Assembly (NCBI GenBank): GCA_027011835.1
Contig: JALUZN010000316.1
Location: forward strand, 1 to 22,287
Source: Draconibacterium sp.
Lineage (GTDB): Bacteria > Bacteroidota > Bacteroidia > Bacteroidales > Prolixibacteraceae
DNA: 22,287 nucleotides
Reading direction: 5' to 3'
Made by a program: the position numbers and the translations under genes. The notes under the pieces were generated by a model, which was not told the origin of the DNA, made no database searches, and saw only the letters and a list, made by a program, of their open reading frames with translations. Position 1 is the stretch's first letter. Each line of letters opens with the position of its first letter. Shown one piece after another: positions 7,259-15,835 of this stretch.

Positions 7259-7558
7259 TTATTCAGTCAATCTATTTATTAAATCCATTCTTTCGTGTAA
7301 TATTCTAATAATTTCAATTTCTTTTTCAGAAATCAAATGATAAAATATAATGTGTTTCCCAGATTTGAGTCCAAGTAAACTTCTACTTATTCCATTATAT
7401 ATTTTTCCAAGCTTAGGGTTCTTCCCTATTTCTAAACAATCTAATTTAATTGTTGAATAATATCTGTCTGCTTGATGTTCAGACCAATTTTCATAAGTGT
7501 AATTCCAGATGTTATTAAGGTCTTCGATTGCTTTTTGCCTGAAAGAAATATTAACCAT
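7259..7558 (-). CDS. parE: ParE-family toxin of a type II toxin-antitoxin system
   Basis: This 99-residue protein has the ParE/RelE fold pattern: N-terminal VNISFRQKAIEDLNNIWNYT (beta strand plus helix), a helical hairpin with WSEHQADRYY, then the strand-rich end GKHIIFYHL and IEIIRILHERMD. ParE toxins characterised so far poison DNA gyrase; some family members act differently, so the target here is inferred. It overlaps the 3' end of the antitoxin gene by 8 bp, the usual antitoxin-first arrangement with translational coupling. The pair looks AT-richer than the neighbouring housekeeping genes, consistent with acquisition. Confidence 0.88.
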   Translation of the reverse strand: MVNISFRQKAIEDLNNIWNYTYENWSEHQADRYYSTIKLDCLEIGKNPKLGKIYNGISRSLLGLKSGKHIIFYHLISEKEIEIIRILHERMDLINRLTE

Positions 7559-7799
7559 TATTTCGTTTCTCAGATTTTAATTTTTTCAGATTTCCTTCGA
7601 AGTCAAAGTTTTCAACTATTGGGCTGTCCAGTCCTTCTTGGATAGCATTTTTTAAAGCAATGGCCTTACTTTCTTCATTTTCTAATAGTCGAAGTCCAGC
7701 ACGAATTACTTCACTCACATTTTTGTATCTTCCAACAGAAACTTGTGAACTCACAAACTTGTCAAAATAATTCCCGAGTGATATAGATGTATTTTTCAT
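7551..7799 (-). CDS. parD: ParD-family antitoxin (ribbon-helix-helix)
   Basis: This 82-residue protein has an N-terminal ribbon-helix-helix DNA-binding region (NTSISLGNYFDKFVSSQVS, then YKNVSEVIRAGLRLLE) and a charged C-terminal tail expected to wrap and neutralise ParE. ParD dimers normally repress their own operon. Here a perfect palindrome (7821-7837) sits between the two promoter boxes, 22 bp before the start codon, and is the obvious candidate operator. Start and stop are intact and the reading frame overlaps parE by 8 bp. Confidence 0.9.
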   Translation of the reverse strand: MKNTSISLGNYFDKFVSSQVSVGRYKNVSEVIRAGLRLLENEESKAIALKNAIQEGLDSPIVENFDFEGNLKKLKSEKRNNG

Positions 7800-7815
7800 T
7801 TTAAATAAATTTATT

Positions 7816-7846
7816 CAAAATTACCAATTATTGGTAAAAGCTCCAA
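7816..7846 (-). promoter_or_regulatory. parDE promoter with palindromic operator
   Basis: The minus strand shows TTG (7846-7844), 20 bp of spacer, then TAATTTTG (7823-7816), which fits the Bacteroidota -33/-7 pattern. The palindrome TTACCAA-TTA-TTGGTAA (7821-7837) fills the spacer and overlaps the first bases of the -7 box. Binding of ParD there would block RNA polymerase. Predicted transcription starts around 7809, about 10 nt before the parD ATG. Confidence 0.65.
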
Positions 7847-8066
7847 GTTTATCTCGATTTTTAAATTACACCCAGCAGCTATAAATCTAACAACCTATTG
7901 AGAGTACAAAAAAAGCAAAAAAAACAGAGCAATACCTTTTTATTCTAAAATCGTTTTGTTTTTACACGTTCACAGACAAAAATAAATTCAAAAAAAACTA
8001 TTTTCTAAATTGAGTTTTTGATGTAGCGGATTTTGTTAATTTTACGCGCTTTAACAGATATAAAAA

Positions 8067-9221
8067 ATGACACTAAATAAATTTATATTTTTTCTAATTA
8101 TCGCAACAACTCTTTTTAGCGGATGTAAAAAAAGTACTGAGTTTACTGTTTCGGGTAAAATAACACATGCCGAAGGAAAGAAAATTTCGCTTGAACGACT
8201 GCATGTTTCAACAATAAAACCGGTTGGCGAGACAACAATTGATAAAGATGGTGAATTTGAGTTTAAAGGCGAAACAAGCATTCCGGCCTACTATTTACTA
8301 AGGTTAAACAACAAAATTATTACCCTCTTGGTCGACTCTACCGAACATGTTGTTGTTGAAGCCGATGCTGCAAATTTTGCACGCGAATACACCATAAAAG
8401 GTTCGGAAGGTTCGCTTTTGGTGAAGGAGTTAGTTTTAAAATTAAACAATACCGAGCATAAACTCGACTCGCTGGAGGCATTAAATAAACTCTACATTGG
8501 GAACCCAAATTACGATAAATTAAAAGAGAAATGGAACAAAGAATATACTGATATTATTCAGAAACAGACCGACTTCTCGACCAATTTTGTATTGAAACAT
8601 CCGTTTTCGATGGCAAGCATTTATGCACTCTACCAAAAATACAGAAAAGACGGAAGTTATGTAATAAAAGACCTGCAAACCATGCGTACTGCTGCATCGG
8701 CACTACATAGCATCTACCCGCAATCGGACCATGTAAAAGCACTTTATGAAAATACTGTTCAACTCTTAAAGAATAAGAAATCGGCAGAGATGAAGAAATT
8801 TATTCAGGAGAAAGGAGCAAACAGTCCCGACATTGTTTTACCCGACCAAAATGGAAAAGAGATTGCACTATCGTCGCTTTCGGGAAAATTTGTGCTGGTA
8901 CAATTTTGGGCAGCACAAGACCGCGGTTCGCGCATCTTAAATCCGGTTTTGGTTGAGGCATATGAAAAATATAAAAACAAAGGATTCGAGATTTACCAGG
9001 TTAGCGTTGACACCAACCGTATTGAATGGGTCGACGCCATCGACAAAGACAAACTTACATGGATAAATGTTGGCGACATGGAAGGAAGTGTGCACGCTGT
9101 AAATGTTTACAACATAAAACAAATTCCTTATAACTATCTGCTCAACAAAGAGGGGGTAATTGTTGCAAAAAATCTTCAGGGTCCGGCGCTTAACAAGGTG
9201 CTGGCTAGATTTCTGAAATAA
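8067..9221 (+). CDS. TlpA-like lipoprotein (DUF4369-like N-terminus) lacking the CxxC active site
   Basis: The N-terminus is a lipoprotein signal peptide ending in LFSGC, so Cys20 is lipidated. Residues about 27-110 resemble the beta-rich DUF4369 domain (FTVSGKITHAEGKKISLERL), a helical linker follows, and 253-384 is an AhpC/TSA-thioredoxin-like domain (SPDIVLPDQNGKEIALSSL, KFVLVQFWA, then IPYNYLLNKEGVI with the cis-Pro at 354). Where relatives have WCxPC this protein has WAAQDRGSR (281-289), and Cys20 is the only cysteine in all 384 residues. It therefore cannot act as a thiol-disulfide oxidoreductase and may be a structural or binding protein of the envelope. It heads a tight gene set: lpxH follows after 21 bp. 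A promoter-like TAATTTTA is at 8037-8044. Confidence 0.88.
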   Translation: MTLNKFIFFLIIATTLFSGCKKSTEFTVSGKITHAEGKKISLERLHVSTIKPVGETTIDKDGEFEFKGETSIPAYYLLRLNNKIITLLVDSTEHVVVEADAANFAREYTIKGSEGSLLVKELVLKLNNTEHKLDSLEALNKLYIGNPNYDKLKEKWNKEYTDIIQKQTDFSTNFVLKHPFSMASIYALYQKYRKDGSYVIKDLQTMRTAASALHSIYPQSDHVKALYENTVQLLKNKKSAEMKKFIQEKGANSPDIVLPDQNGKEIALSSLSGKFVLVQFWAAQDRGSRILNPVLVEAYEKYKNKGFEIYQVSVDTNRIEWVDAIDKDKLTWINVGDMEGSVHAVNVYNIKQIPYNYLLNKEGVIVAKNLQGPALNKVLARFLK

Positions 9222-9242
9222 AACCGGGTTACATTTTTTAAG

Positions 9243-10007
9243 TTGAAAAAGCAAGCGAAAATATATTTTGCCTCCGACGTACATCTTGGAGCACCTGCAC
9301 TAAGTAATAATCGCGAGCGCGAAACGCTTTTTGCAAACTGGCTCGACGAAATAAAAAAAGATGCTACACAGCTCTATCTTGTTGGCGACATTTTCGATTT
9401 CTGGTTCGAATATAAAAAAGTAGTACCTCGTGGTTTTACAAGAATATTAGGACGAATTGCCGATATGGCCGACAGTGGAATTGAAATTCATTTTTTTGCA
9501 GGAAATCACGATTTATGGGCTTTCGATTATTTCGAAAAAGAGCTGGGAATTGCCGTTCACAGAAACGGGATTACAAAAGAAATTAACGGCCACAATTTTT
9601 TTATCGGGCATGGCGACGGACTTGATGCAACCGATAAAGGATATATTTTTTTACGAAAGATTTTTACGAACCGGTTTTTACACTGGATGTTTTCGCGACT
9701 ACATCCCAACTTTGCACTATCTATCGCACACAAATGGTCGAAATCGAGCCGACTGGCAAAAATTAACATTGACGATAAATTTGACATAAATAATGAAGGA
9801 ATGTATAAATTTGCCGAAGATTTCCTGAAAGAAGAACCTGTCGATTTTTTTGTTTTCGGACACAGGCATGTAATGTTGGATACGAAAGTTGGGAAAAATT
9901 CGAGATTTATTCTTTTGGGCGACTGGATAAAAAATTTCTCGTACGCCGTATTTGAAGGAGATAATTTTGAACTAAAAAAATATAAAAATACAGAGTTGAA
10001 TAATTAG
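9243..10007 (+). CDS. lpxH: UDP-2,3-diacylglucosamine diphosphatase LpxH
   Basis: LpxH hydrolyses UDP-2,3-diacylglucosamine to lipid X in lipid A synthesis, at the inner face of the membrane. The calcineurin-like metal motifs are all present: DVH (12-14), GDIFDFW (49-55), GNHD (87-90), GHGD (122-125) and GHRH (206-209). The length, 254 residues, suits the family. The start is a TTG at 9243; no ATG lies between the upstream stop and the first metal motif at residue 12, so the TTG (or another non-ATG codon just upstream) must be used. It is the middle gene of a three-gene set (21 bp after the lipoprotein, 12 bp before the ketoacyl synthase). Confidence 0.92.
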   Translation: MKKQAKIYFASDVHLGAPALSNNRERETLFANWLDEIKKDATQLYLVGDIFDFWFEYKKVVPRGFTRILGRIADMADSGIEIHFFAGNHDLWAFDYFEKELGIAVHRNGITKEINGHNFFIGHGDGLDATDKGYIFLRKIFTNRFLHWMFSRLHPNFALSIAHKWSKSSRLAKINIDDKFDINNEGMYKFAEDFLKEEPVDFFVFGHRHVMLDTKVGKNSRFILLGDWIKNFSYAVFEGDNFELKKYKNTELNN

Positions 10008-10010
10008 GAG
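10006..10010 (+). promoter_or_regulatory. Shine-Dalgarno site fixing the start of the ketoacyl synthase gene
   Basis: AGGAG lies 9 nt before the ATG at 10020. Such sites are uncommon in this phylum. It favours the ATG at 10020 over the in-frame TTG at 10011, which directly abuts it. Confidence 0.5.
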
Positions 10011-10019
10011 TTGGATATT

Positions 10020-11099
10020 ATGAGCAAAGAGTTATACACCAGAATAATAGGTACAGGAAGCTACCTCCCCCCAAAAATTATTAAAAATAGTTTTTTTCAG
10101 AATCACGAGTTTTACGAGCTTTCGAAAAAGAAAATCGATAAATCAAACGAAGAGATTATTCGTAAATTCAAGGAGATTACAAATATCGATGAGCGACGCT
10201 ACGTTGCCGACGATCAGGTAACTTCCGATATTGCAACACTTGCCATTACCGATGCCTGCGAATCGGCAGGAATTACAAAAGAGAGCCTCGATTTTATAAT
10301 TGTTGCCCATAATTTCGGCGATATTTACCACAACAATGTACGTACCGATGTTTTACCCGGACTGGCAAATAAAGTAAAAATGAAACTCGGGATAAAAGAC
10401 CCAAAACCCATTTGCCACGACATAATTTCGGGCTGCCCGGGTTGGACACAAGCCATGATTGTTGCCGATGCATACATTAAAAGCGGTGCAATGAAACGTG
10501 GCGTTGTTGTTGGTGCCGATGTTCTTTCGCGAATTTCTGACCCACACGACCGCGACTCGATGATTTACGCCGACGGTGCCGGAGCAACAATTGTTGAAGC
10601 CATTGAAAGCGACGAGCCCACCGGAATTCTATCGCACGCAAGTCGTTCCGATTCGGTTCAGTATGCCAGCCTTTTAACCTTGGGCGAGTCGAACAATCCC
10701 AACTTTAACGGAAACGACCTCTTTATTAAAATGGTTGGCCACAAACTTTACATTTACGCCATTAACACCGTGCCGGGAGTGGTAAAAGAGAGCATCGAAA
10801 AAGCCGGATTAACTTTAAACGATATTAGTAAAGTCTTTATTCATCAGGCAAACGAAAAAATGGATGAAGCTATTTTAAACAATATATTTAAACTTTACGG
10901 CGAAAAAGATATTCCGGAAGGAATTATGCCAATGACAATTAACAAACTTGGAAATTCGTCGACCGGAACTGTTCCTACCGTGCTCGATTTAGTTTTAAAA
11001 GGAAAAATGGAAGGACAGGAAGTAAACAAAGGCGACTACACCATTTTGGTTTCGGTGGGTGCCGGAATGAATATAAACTCGATAGTTTACAAGTGGTAG
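10020..11099 (+). CDS. 3-oxoacyl-ACP synthase III-like (FabH family) thiolase-fold enzyme
   Basis: The protein is a KAS III-type condensing enzyme with an intact catalytic triad: Cys139 in SGCPGW, His275 in HQAN and Asn312 in GNSSTGTVPT. The C-terminal SVGAGMNINSIVYKW and the DGAGATIVE block also fit. At 359 residues it is about 40 longer than E. coli FabH, with extra sequence near the N-terminus (residues 25-60). The Cys context also differs from housekeeping FabH, so it could initiate a specialised acyl chain rather than bulk fatty acid synthesis; the substrate is not deducible. It follows lpxH by 12 bp, has an upstream AGGAG, and ends at a strong terminator (11119-11155). Confidence 0.88.
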   Translation: MSKELYTRIIGTGSYLPPKIIKNSFFQNHEFYELSKKKIDKSNEEIIRKFKEITNIDERRYVADDQVTSDIATLAITDACESAGITKESLDFIIVAHNFGDIYHNNVRTDVLPGLANKVKMKLGIKDPKPICHDIISGCPGWTQAMIVADAYIKSGAMKRGVVVGADVLSRISDPHDRDSMIYADGAGATIVEAIESDEPTGILSHASRSDSVQYASLLTLGESNNPNFNGNDLFIKMVGHKLYIYAINTVPGVVKESIEKAGLTLNDISKVFIHQANEKMDEAILNNIFKLYGEKDIPEGIMPMTINKLGNSSTGTVPTVLDLVLKGKMEGQEVNKGDYTILVSVGAGMNINSIVYKW

Positions 11100-11118
11100 A
11101 AAACATTTGAGTATATTA

Positions 11119-11155
11119 AAAAAGCCGGTTTGATATTTTATCAAACCGGCTTTTT
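11119..11155. terminator. Strong bidirectional rho-independent terminator
   Basis: A 17-bp perfect stem (11119-11135 with 11139-11155; core AGCCGGTTTGATA) with a 3-nt loop starts in A-tracts and ends in T-tracts on both strands. It lies between the convergent ketoacyl synthase and M13 peptidase genes and can serve both. Confidence 0.92.
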
Positions 11156-11174
11156 AATTTCTTGTGAATCAATA

Positions 11175-13223
11175 CTACCAGATATATGCCCGTTTTTCAA
11201 CCGGAATAAACAGTTTGTCATCTTTGGTAATATTAAACGCCTTAATAAAAACATCGAGATTAAAAGGCGGAATATTTACTCTGGCTTCGCCCGGACTGTG
11301 AACATCTTCTTTTAAACGACGCATTAACTCTTTGTCTCTTATGTTTTGTCTCCAAACCTGGGCGTAACCCAAAAAGAAACGCTGGTCGTACGAAAAACCG
11401 TCGATTGGTTCCGGTATTTTATTGTCGAGTGCCATTTTATATGCATCGAACGAAATATTTAAGCCACCGAGGTCGGCAATATTTTCTCCCATTGTAAGCT
11501 GTCCATCAACATGTAGCGAATCGAGAACAGTGTAATTGTTATACTCATTTGCCAGAACTTCCGTTTTCTCTTTAAACCGTTTTGCGTCCTCCTCTGTCCA
11601 CCAGTCATTCAGGTTCCCATCTTTGTCATATTGTCTGCCCTGGTCGTCGAACCCGTGGGTCATTTCGTGCCCTATTACAACTCCAATAGCACCATAATTT
11701 ACGGCATCGTCAGCATCTTTATTAAAAAATGGAGGTTGCAAAATACCTGCAGGAAATACAATTTCATTATTACTCGGATTGTAGTAGGCATTTACCGTTT
11801 GCGGTGTCATTCCCCACTCCGTTTTATCAACCGGTTTTCCAATCTTTTTTAACGTACGTTCAAACTCAAAAGCATTGGCAGCACGCACATTTGCAAGATA
11901 ACTATCGGCAACAATATCAAGTTTCGAGTAGTCTCTCCATTTATCGGGATATCCGATTTTTACCGTTATCGCATTCAGTTTTTCAATGGCTTTCTTTTTT
12001 GTGTCCTCGTTCATCCAGTCCAGCTTTTCTATTCTGGCGGCAAAAGCTTTTCTAAGATTCTCTACCAATGTTACCATTCGTTTTTTCGACTCGGGAGGGA
12101 AATATTTCTCCACATAAAGTTGCCCGAGAGCTTCGCCCAGTGCACCCGAAGTATTGGCAAGAACTCTTTTCCAACGTGGTTTCATTGCCTGTTTCCCCGA
12201 AAGGGTTTTACCATAAAAATCGAAATCCTGCTTTACAAAATCATCGCTTAAATAATTTGCCGAGCCATTAATAAGGTTCCATAAAAGATACGTTTTCCAA
12301 TCGTCGAGCGAGTATTGTTGCATCATAGTGCTCAGCCCTGAAAAGAAATCGGGCTGCCCCACATTAATATCTCCGGGCTCGGGTAAGCCAATGGTATTAA
12401 AAAACAGACTCCAATCGAATCCTGTAGAAATATCATTCAATTGAGTTAGTGTAAATTTATTATAATTTGCAATCGGATCGCGCAGCTCGAGTCGTGTTCT
12501 CGAATTGTTTGCCAATGTGGTCTCCATTTTAAGCACAGTTTCTGCTCGTTTGGTCGAAGTAGTATTCTCGTCGCCGGCTAACTGAAACATTTTAGCGATA
12601 TGATTTTTATAATCGTTTCTCAACTTAACCGAATGGTCATCGTTATTTCTATAGTAGTCAACATCGGGCAATCCAAGTCCTCCCTGATAGAAATTCGCAA
12701 TCTCCATACTGCTGTTTCGCTGGTCGGCAGTAGAGAAAAAATAGAACAGAGTTGATGCTCCCGCCTTATGCATTTTAGCAATATATTGCTGAACAGCTTT
12801 TTTATCTTTTAGCGCATTAATTTCATCAATATCTTTCTGAATCGCTTTTACACCAAGCTTCTCGATACGTAAAGTATCCATTCCACTGTTGTAAAAATCT
12901 CTGATTTTCTGGCTTACACTACCTTTTTTAGCGTTTTTCTCTGCCGAAACTTCGGCCACCAGTTGTTTCAGTTGTTTCTGATTTTGCTCGTACAAAATAG
13001 TAAAAGCTCCGTACTGGCTGTATTCGGGAGGAATAGGATTTGCTTTCATCCAACCGCCATTTACATACTTAAAAAAGTTATCGCCAGGTTTTACAGTCAA
13101 ATCCATCAACTCCGGATTAATTGCTTTAGCAATCGCTTTATCTGTTTTTTTAGCGCCGTTTTCGCAGGCACCGGCAAACAACAAAATAGTTATTGCCATT
13201 GTTACTACCTTTATTTTATTCAT
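11175..13223 (-). CDS. M13-family metallopeptidase (neprilysin/PepO-like) lipoprotein
   Basis: This zinc endopeptidase is predicted to act on peptides in the periplasm or at the outer membrane. The start MNKIKVVTMAITILLFAGAC is a lipoprotein signal with Cys20. The zinc site is intact: HEMTH (519-523) followed by ENIADLGG (Glu580, Asp584), with the family blocks NAYYNPSNNEIVFPAGILQP before it and the C-terminal Trp. The length, 682 residues, is the usual M13 size. The ATG at 13223-13221 is chosen because 13 residues encoded upstream (from 13262) precede the signal peptide and are not signal-like. It is divergent from rmuC, 113 bp apart, and convergent with the ketoacyl synthase gene. Substrate unknown. 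Confidence 0.95.
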   Translation of the reverse strand: MNKIKVVTMAITILLFAGACENGAKKTDKAIAKAINPELMDLTVKPGDNFFKYVNGGWMKANPIPPEYSQYGAFTILYEQNQKQLKQLVAEVSAEKNAKKGSVSQKIRDFYNSGMDTLRIEKLGVKAIQKDIDEINALKDKKAVQQYIAKMHKAGASTLFYFFSTADQRNSSMEIANFYQGGLGLPDVDYYRNNDDHSVKLRNDYKNHIAKMFQLAGDENTTSTKRAETVLKMETTLANNSRTRLELRDPIANYNKFTLTQLNDISTGFDWSLFFNTIGLPEPGDINVGQPDFFSGLSTMMQQYSLDDWKTYLLWNLINGSANYLSDDFVKQDFDFYGKTLSGKQAMKPRWKRVLANTSGALGEALGQLYVEKYFPPESKKRMVTLVENLRKAFAARIEKLDWMNEDTKKKAIEKLNAITVKIGYPDKWRDYSKLDIVADSYLANVRAANAFEFERTLKKIGKPVDKTEWGMTPQTVNAYYNPSNNEIVFPAGILQPPFFNKDADDAVNYGAIGVVIGHEMTHGFDDQGRQYDKDGNLNDWWTEEDAKRFKEKTEVLANEYNNYTVLDSLHVDGQLTMGENIADLGGLNISFDAYKMALDNKIPEPIDGFSYDQRFFLGYAQVWRQNIRDKELMRRLKEDVHSPGEARVNIPPFNLDVFIKAFNITKDDKLFIPVEKRAYIW

Positions 13224-13336
13224 AATACTTCTATTTTTAACACAGTACAAATTAACAAACAAATTCGAATATAGTTCTTGATGTTTATCACGTTTATTTG
13301 CTAAATTGTCGCACTATAAATTTAAAGATATTCCTG

Positions 13337-14686
13337 ATGGAAATTATATACCTGTTAACCGGAATTGTTGTTGGAGCTGTTATTGTATTCTTTTATTTAA
13401 AGTTTAAAAATCAAAAAACCATTTCGGGAGCTGAAAACAAGTTTCGCGAAAGCGAAAAGAATTTCGAGCAACAACGTGCCGAAACTGAGAAGCAGCGTGC
13501 AATTTGGGAGGAGCGTTTTTTGCTGTTAAAAACAGAAACCGATGCATGGAAAAACGAATTACACAAGTTGAGAGAAGAGAACACCGTTCTTACCGGGCGG
13601 CTCGAAAAAGCAAAAGTTGAATACCGCAATCTTCAGGAAAAACTGGAAACCGAAAAAGCAGAGCTCGAAGAGTTACAAAAGAAGTTCACCACCGAGTTCG
13701 AAAATATTGCCAACAAAATATTAGAAAAGAACAGCGAAAAGTTTACCGCTGCCAACCAAAAAAACATTTCGGAAGTTTTAAATCCGCTTAAAGAAAAAAT
13801 TAATCTTTTTGAGAAGAAAGTGGAAGACACCTACGAAAAAGGGTTAAAAGACCAAACCGATTTACGCGCCGAATTAAAAAAACTGTACGATCTGAATTCA
13901 AAAATCAGCGAAGAGGCGAACAACCTCACCCGCGCACTAAAAGGCGATGTAAAAAAACAAGGCAACTGGGGCGAAGTTGTTTTAGAGCGAATACTGGAAC
14001 GCTCGGGGCTTAACGAAGGTGAGCAGGGTTACCAAAAACAGTTTAGCGACACGTCGGAAGAGGGGAAACGTATTCAACCCGACATTGTAATTAACCTGCC
14101 CGACAACAAACATATTATTGTCGATTCAAAAGTTTCGCTCATTGCATTCGAGCGCGCTGTTAACGCCACAACCGAAGAGGAAAAGGCGGAACACATAAAA
14201 GAGCATATTTTAAGTTTAAAAACCCATATTAAAGGGTTAAGCGAAAAACATTATCAAACAGCCAGTAAACTCAACTCGCCCGATTTTGTGCTGCTGTTTA
14301 TCCCAATTGAAGCGTCGTTTGGAGTTGCCATTCAGGAAGACCAGGAACTGTTTATGTATGCCTGGGAGAAAAAGGTAGTGTTGGTCAGCCCATCAACTTT
14401 GCTGGCTACTTTACGCACCATCTCGTCTATTTGGCAACAAGAAAACCAAACAAAAAATGCGTTGGAAATTGCCAAGCAGAGCGGTGCACTTTACGACAAG
14501 TTTGTAGGTTTTATTACCGATATGGAAACCATTGGTAAAAACCTGAATACAACGCAGAAAACCTACGATGCAGCCATTAATAAACTCCATACCGGCAGTG
14601 GCAATTTAGTTCGCCGGGCCGAAAACATTAAAAAGCTGGGTGCAAAAGCAACCAAAAACCTCCCCGATAAAATGCTTAACGAATAG
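13337..14686 (+). CDS. rmuC: DNA recombination protein RmuC
   Basis: RmuC is a membrane-anchored protein linked to limiting genome rearrangements at inverted repeats and, in recent work, to defence against incoming DNA. The protein starts with one transmembrane helix (residues 3-22), then a long charged coiled coil (about 30-215), then the RmuC domain. A PD-(D/E)xK-like site is visible: Asp249 in QPDIVINL and Asp263-Ser-Lys265 in HIIVDSKVS. The family block KKQGNWGEVVLERILE is present. From the ATG at 13337 it has 449 residues, normal for the family; a TTG at 13298 would prepend 13 residues that do not look native. The next gene follows after 42 bp. Confidence 0.95.
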   Translation: MEIIYLLTGIVVGAVIVFFYLKFKNQKTISGAENKFRESEKNFEQQRAETEKQRAIWEERFLLLKTETDAWKNELHKLREENTVLTGRLEKAKVEYRNLQEKLETEKAELEELQKKFTTEFENIANKILEKNSEKFTAANQKNISEVLNPLKEKINLFEKKVEDTYEKGLKDQTDLRAELKKLYDLNSKISEEANNLTRALKGDVKKQGNWGEVVLERILERSGLNEGEQGYQKQFSDTSEEGKRIQPDIVINLPDNKHIIVDSKVSLIAFERAVNATTEEEKAEHIKEHILSLKTHIKGLSEKHYQTASKLNSPDFVLLFIPIEASFGVAIQEDQELFMYAWEKKVVLVSPSTLLATLRTISSIWQQENQTKNALEIAKQSGALYDKFVGFITDMETIGKNLNTTQKTYDAAINKLHTGSGNLVRRAENIKKLGAKATKNLPDKMLNE

Positions 14687-14728
14687 TACAGAAAATCAAA
14701 TCTCATTCAACATTAAAAAATTAAACCT

Positions 14729-15748
14729 ATGATTTTTGTTACAGGCGGAACCGGTTTAGTGGGCGCACATCTGTTATTCGAACTCACCGCAACAGGGCAA
14801 AAAGTTAAGGCACTAAAACGGGCAACAAGCAATATTCAACCGGTATTAGAAACATTTTCGTACTACTCGAACGAGCCGGAAAAGCTATTTAGCAAAATTG
14901 AGTGGGTAGAAGGCGACATTCTCGACTACTTTTTTCTTGAAGATGTTCTAAAAGGAGTTAGCGAAATTTATCACTGCGCGGCCATTGTCTCTTTTCAAAA
15001 AAACGAACGCGAAAAGATGATTCGGAACAATGTTGACGGAACGGCAAATTTGGTAGATGCCGCCATCGAAAATGGAATAAAAAAAATATGCCATGTTAGT
15101 TCTATTGCAGCCCTCGGACGAGAAGAGAACGGAGCACCGATAACTGAAGAGACAAACTGGGTTCCATCGAAAAAAGTATCGGGGTACTCCGAAAGTAAGT
15201 TCTTTTCGGAAGCCGAAATATGGCGCGGAGTTGAAGAAGGCCTCGATGCTGTAATTGTTAACCCTTCAATTATTTTAGGGCCGGGAAATCGCAACTCGGG
15301 AAGTGCAAAACTCTTTAAAACCGTTGCCAACGGGTTAAAGTTTTATACAAAAGGGGTAACCGGATTTGTTGATGTGAACGATGTAATTCGTGCAATGGTT
15401 TTATTAATGAATGACTCGAATTTCGAAAAATACAAAAACCAGCGGTTTATTTTAAATGCCGAAAACTTAAGCTACCAAACTGTTTTCAACAAAATTGCTT
15501 CCGAAATGGACAAACCCAAACCAACCATTTTTGCCAGCGACTTTCTGTTGGCAGTTGCATGGAGACTGGCAGCCGCAGCAAGTTTAATAACTCGTAAACA
15601 GCCGGTAATAACACGCGACACTGTTGCCAACTCGAACCAAATTAATAATTTCGACGGAGGAAAAATAATGCAAGCTTTGGATTTTGTGTACCTGCCCATC
15701 TCCGAATCGATAAAACGATCGGTACAACTTTCTTACAAAGAGATATAA
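14729..15748 (+). CDS. NAD(P)-dependent epimerase/dehydratase (extended SDR, reductase-like)
   Basis: The 339-residue protein has the Rossmann glycine motif TGGTGLVG (5-12) and the catalytic YSESK (Tyr153, Lys157) with Ser124/Ser125. It also has the extended-SDR segment DAVIVNPSIILGPG. The pattern (AAIVSFQKNEREKMIRNNVDGT, then IKKICHVSSIAALG) resembles the dihydroflavonol 4-reductase/3-beta-hydroxysteroid dehydrogenase-like subgroup rather than nucleotide-sugar epimerases. The substrate cannot be told from sequence. It follows rmuC by 42 bp on the same strand and may be co-transcribed. A repeat-rich spacer of 300 bp comes next. Confidence 0.88.
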   Translation: MIFVTGGTGLVGAHLLFELTATGQKVKALKRATSNIQPVLETFSYYSNEPEKLFSKIEWVEGDILDYFFLEDVLKGVSEIYHCAAIVSFQKNEREKMIRNNVDGTANLVDAAIENGIKKICHVSSIAALGREENGAPITEETNWVPSKKVSGYSESKFFSEAEIWRGVEEGLDAVIVNPSIILGPGNRNSGSAKLFKTVANGLKFYTKGVTGFVDVNDVIRAMVLLMNDSNFEKYKNQRFILNAENLSYQTVFNKIASEMDKPKPTIFASDFLLAVAWRLAAAASLITRKQPVITRDTVANSNQINNFDGGKIMQALDFVYLPISESIKRSVQLSYKEI

Positions 15749-15835
15749 AAATTGCATAGATTGAGTATATTTGAAAAACAATTTCACAAACTTGTTAAAG
15801 AGAAAGTGAACTTTATCGATGATGATATTAACTTT

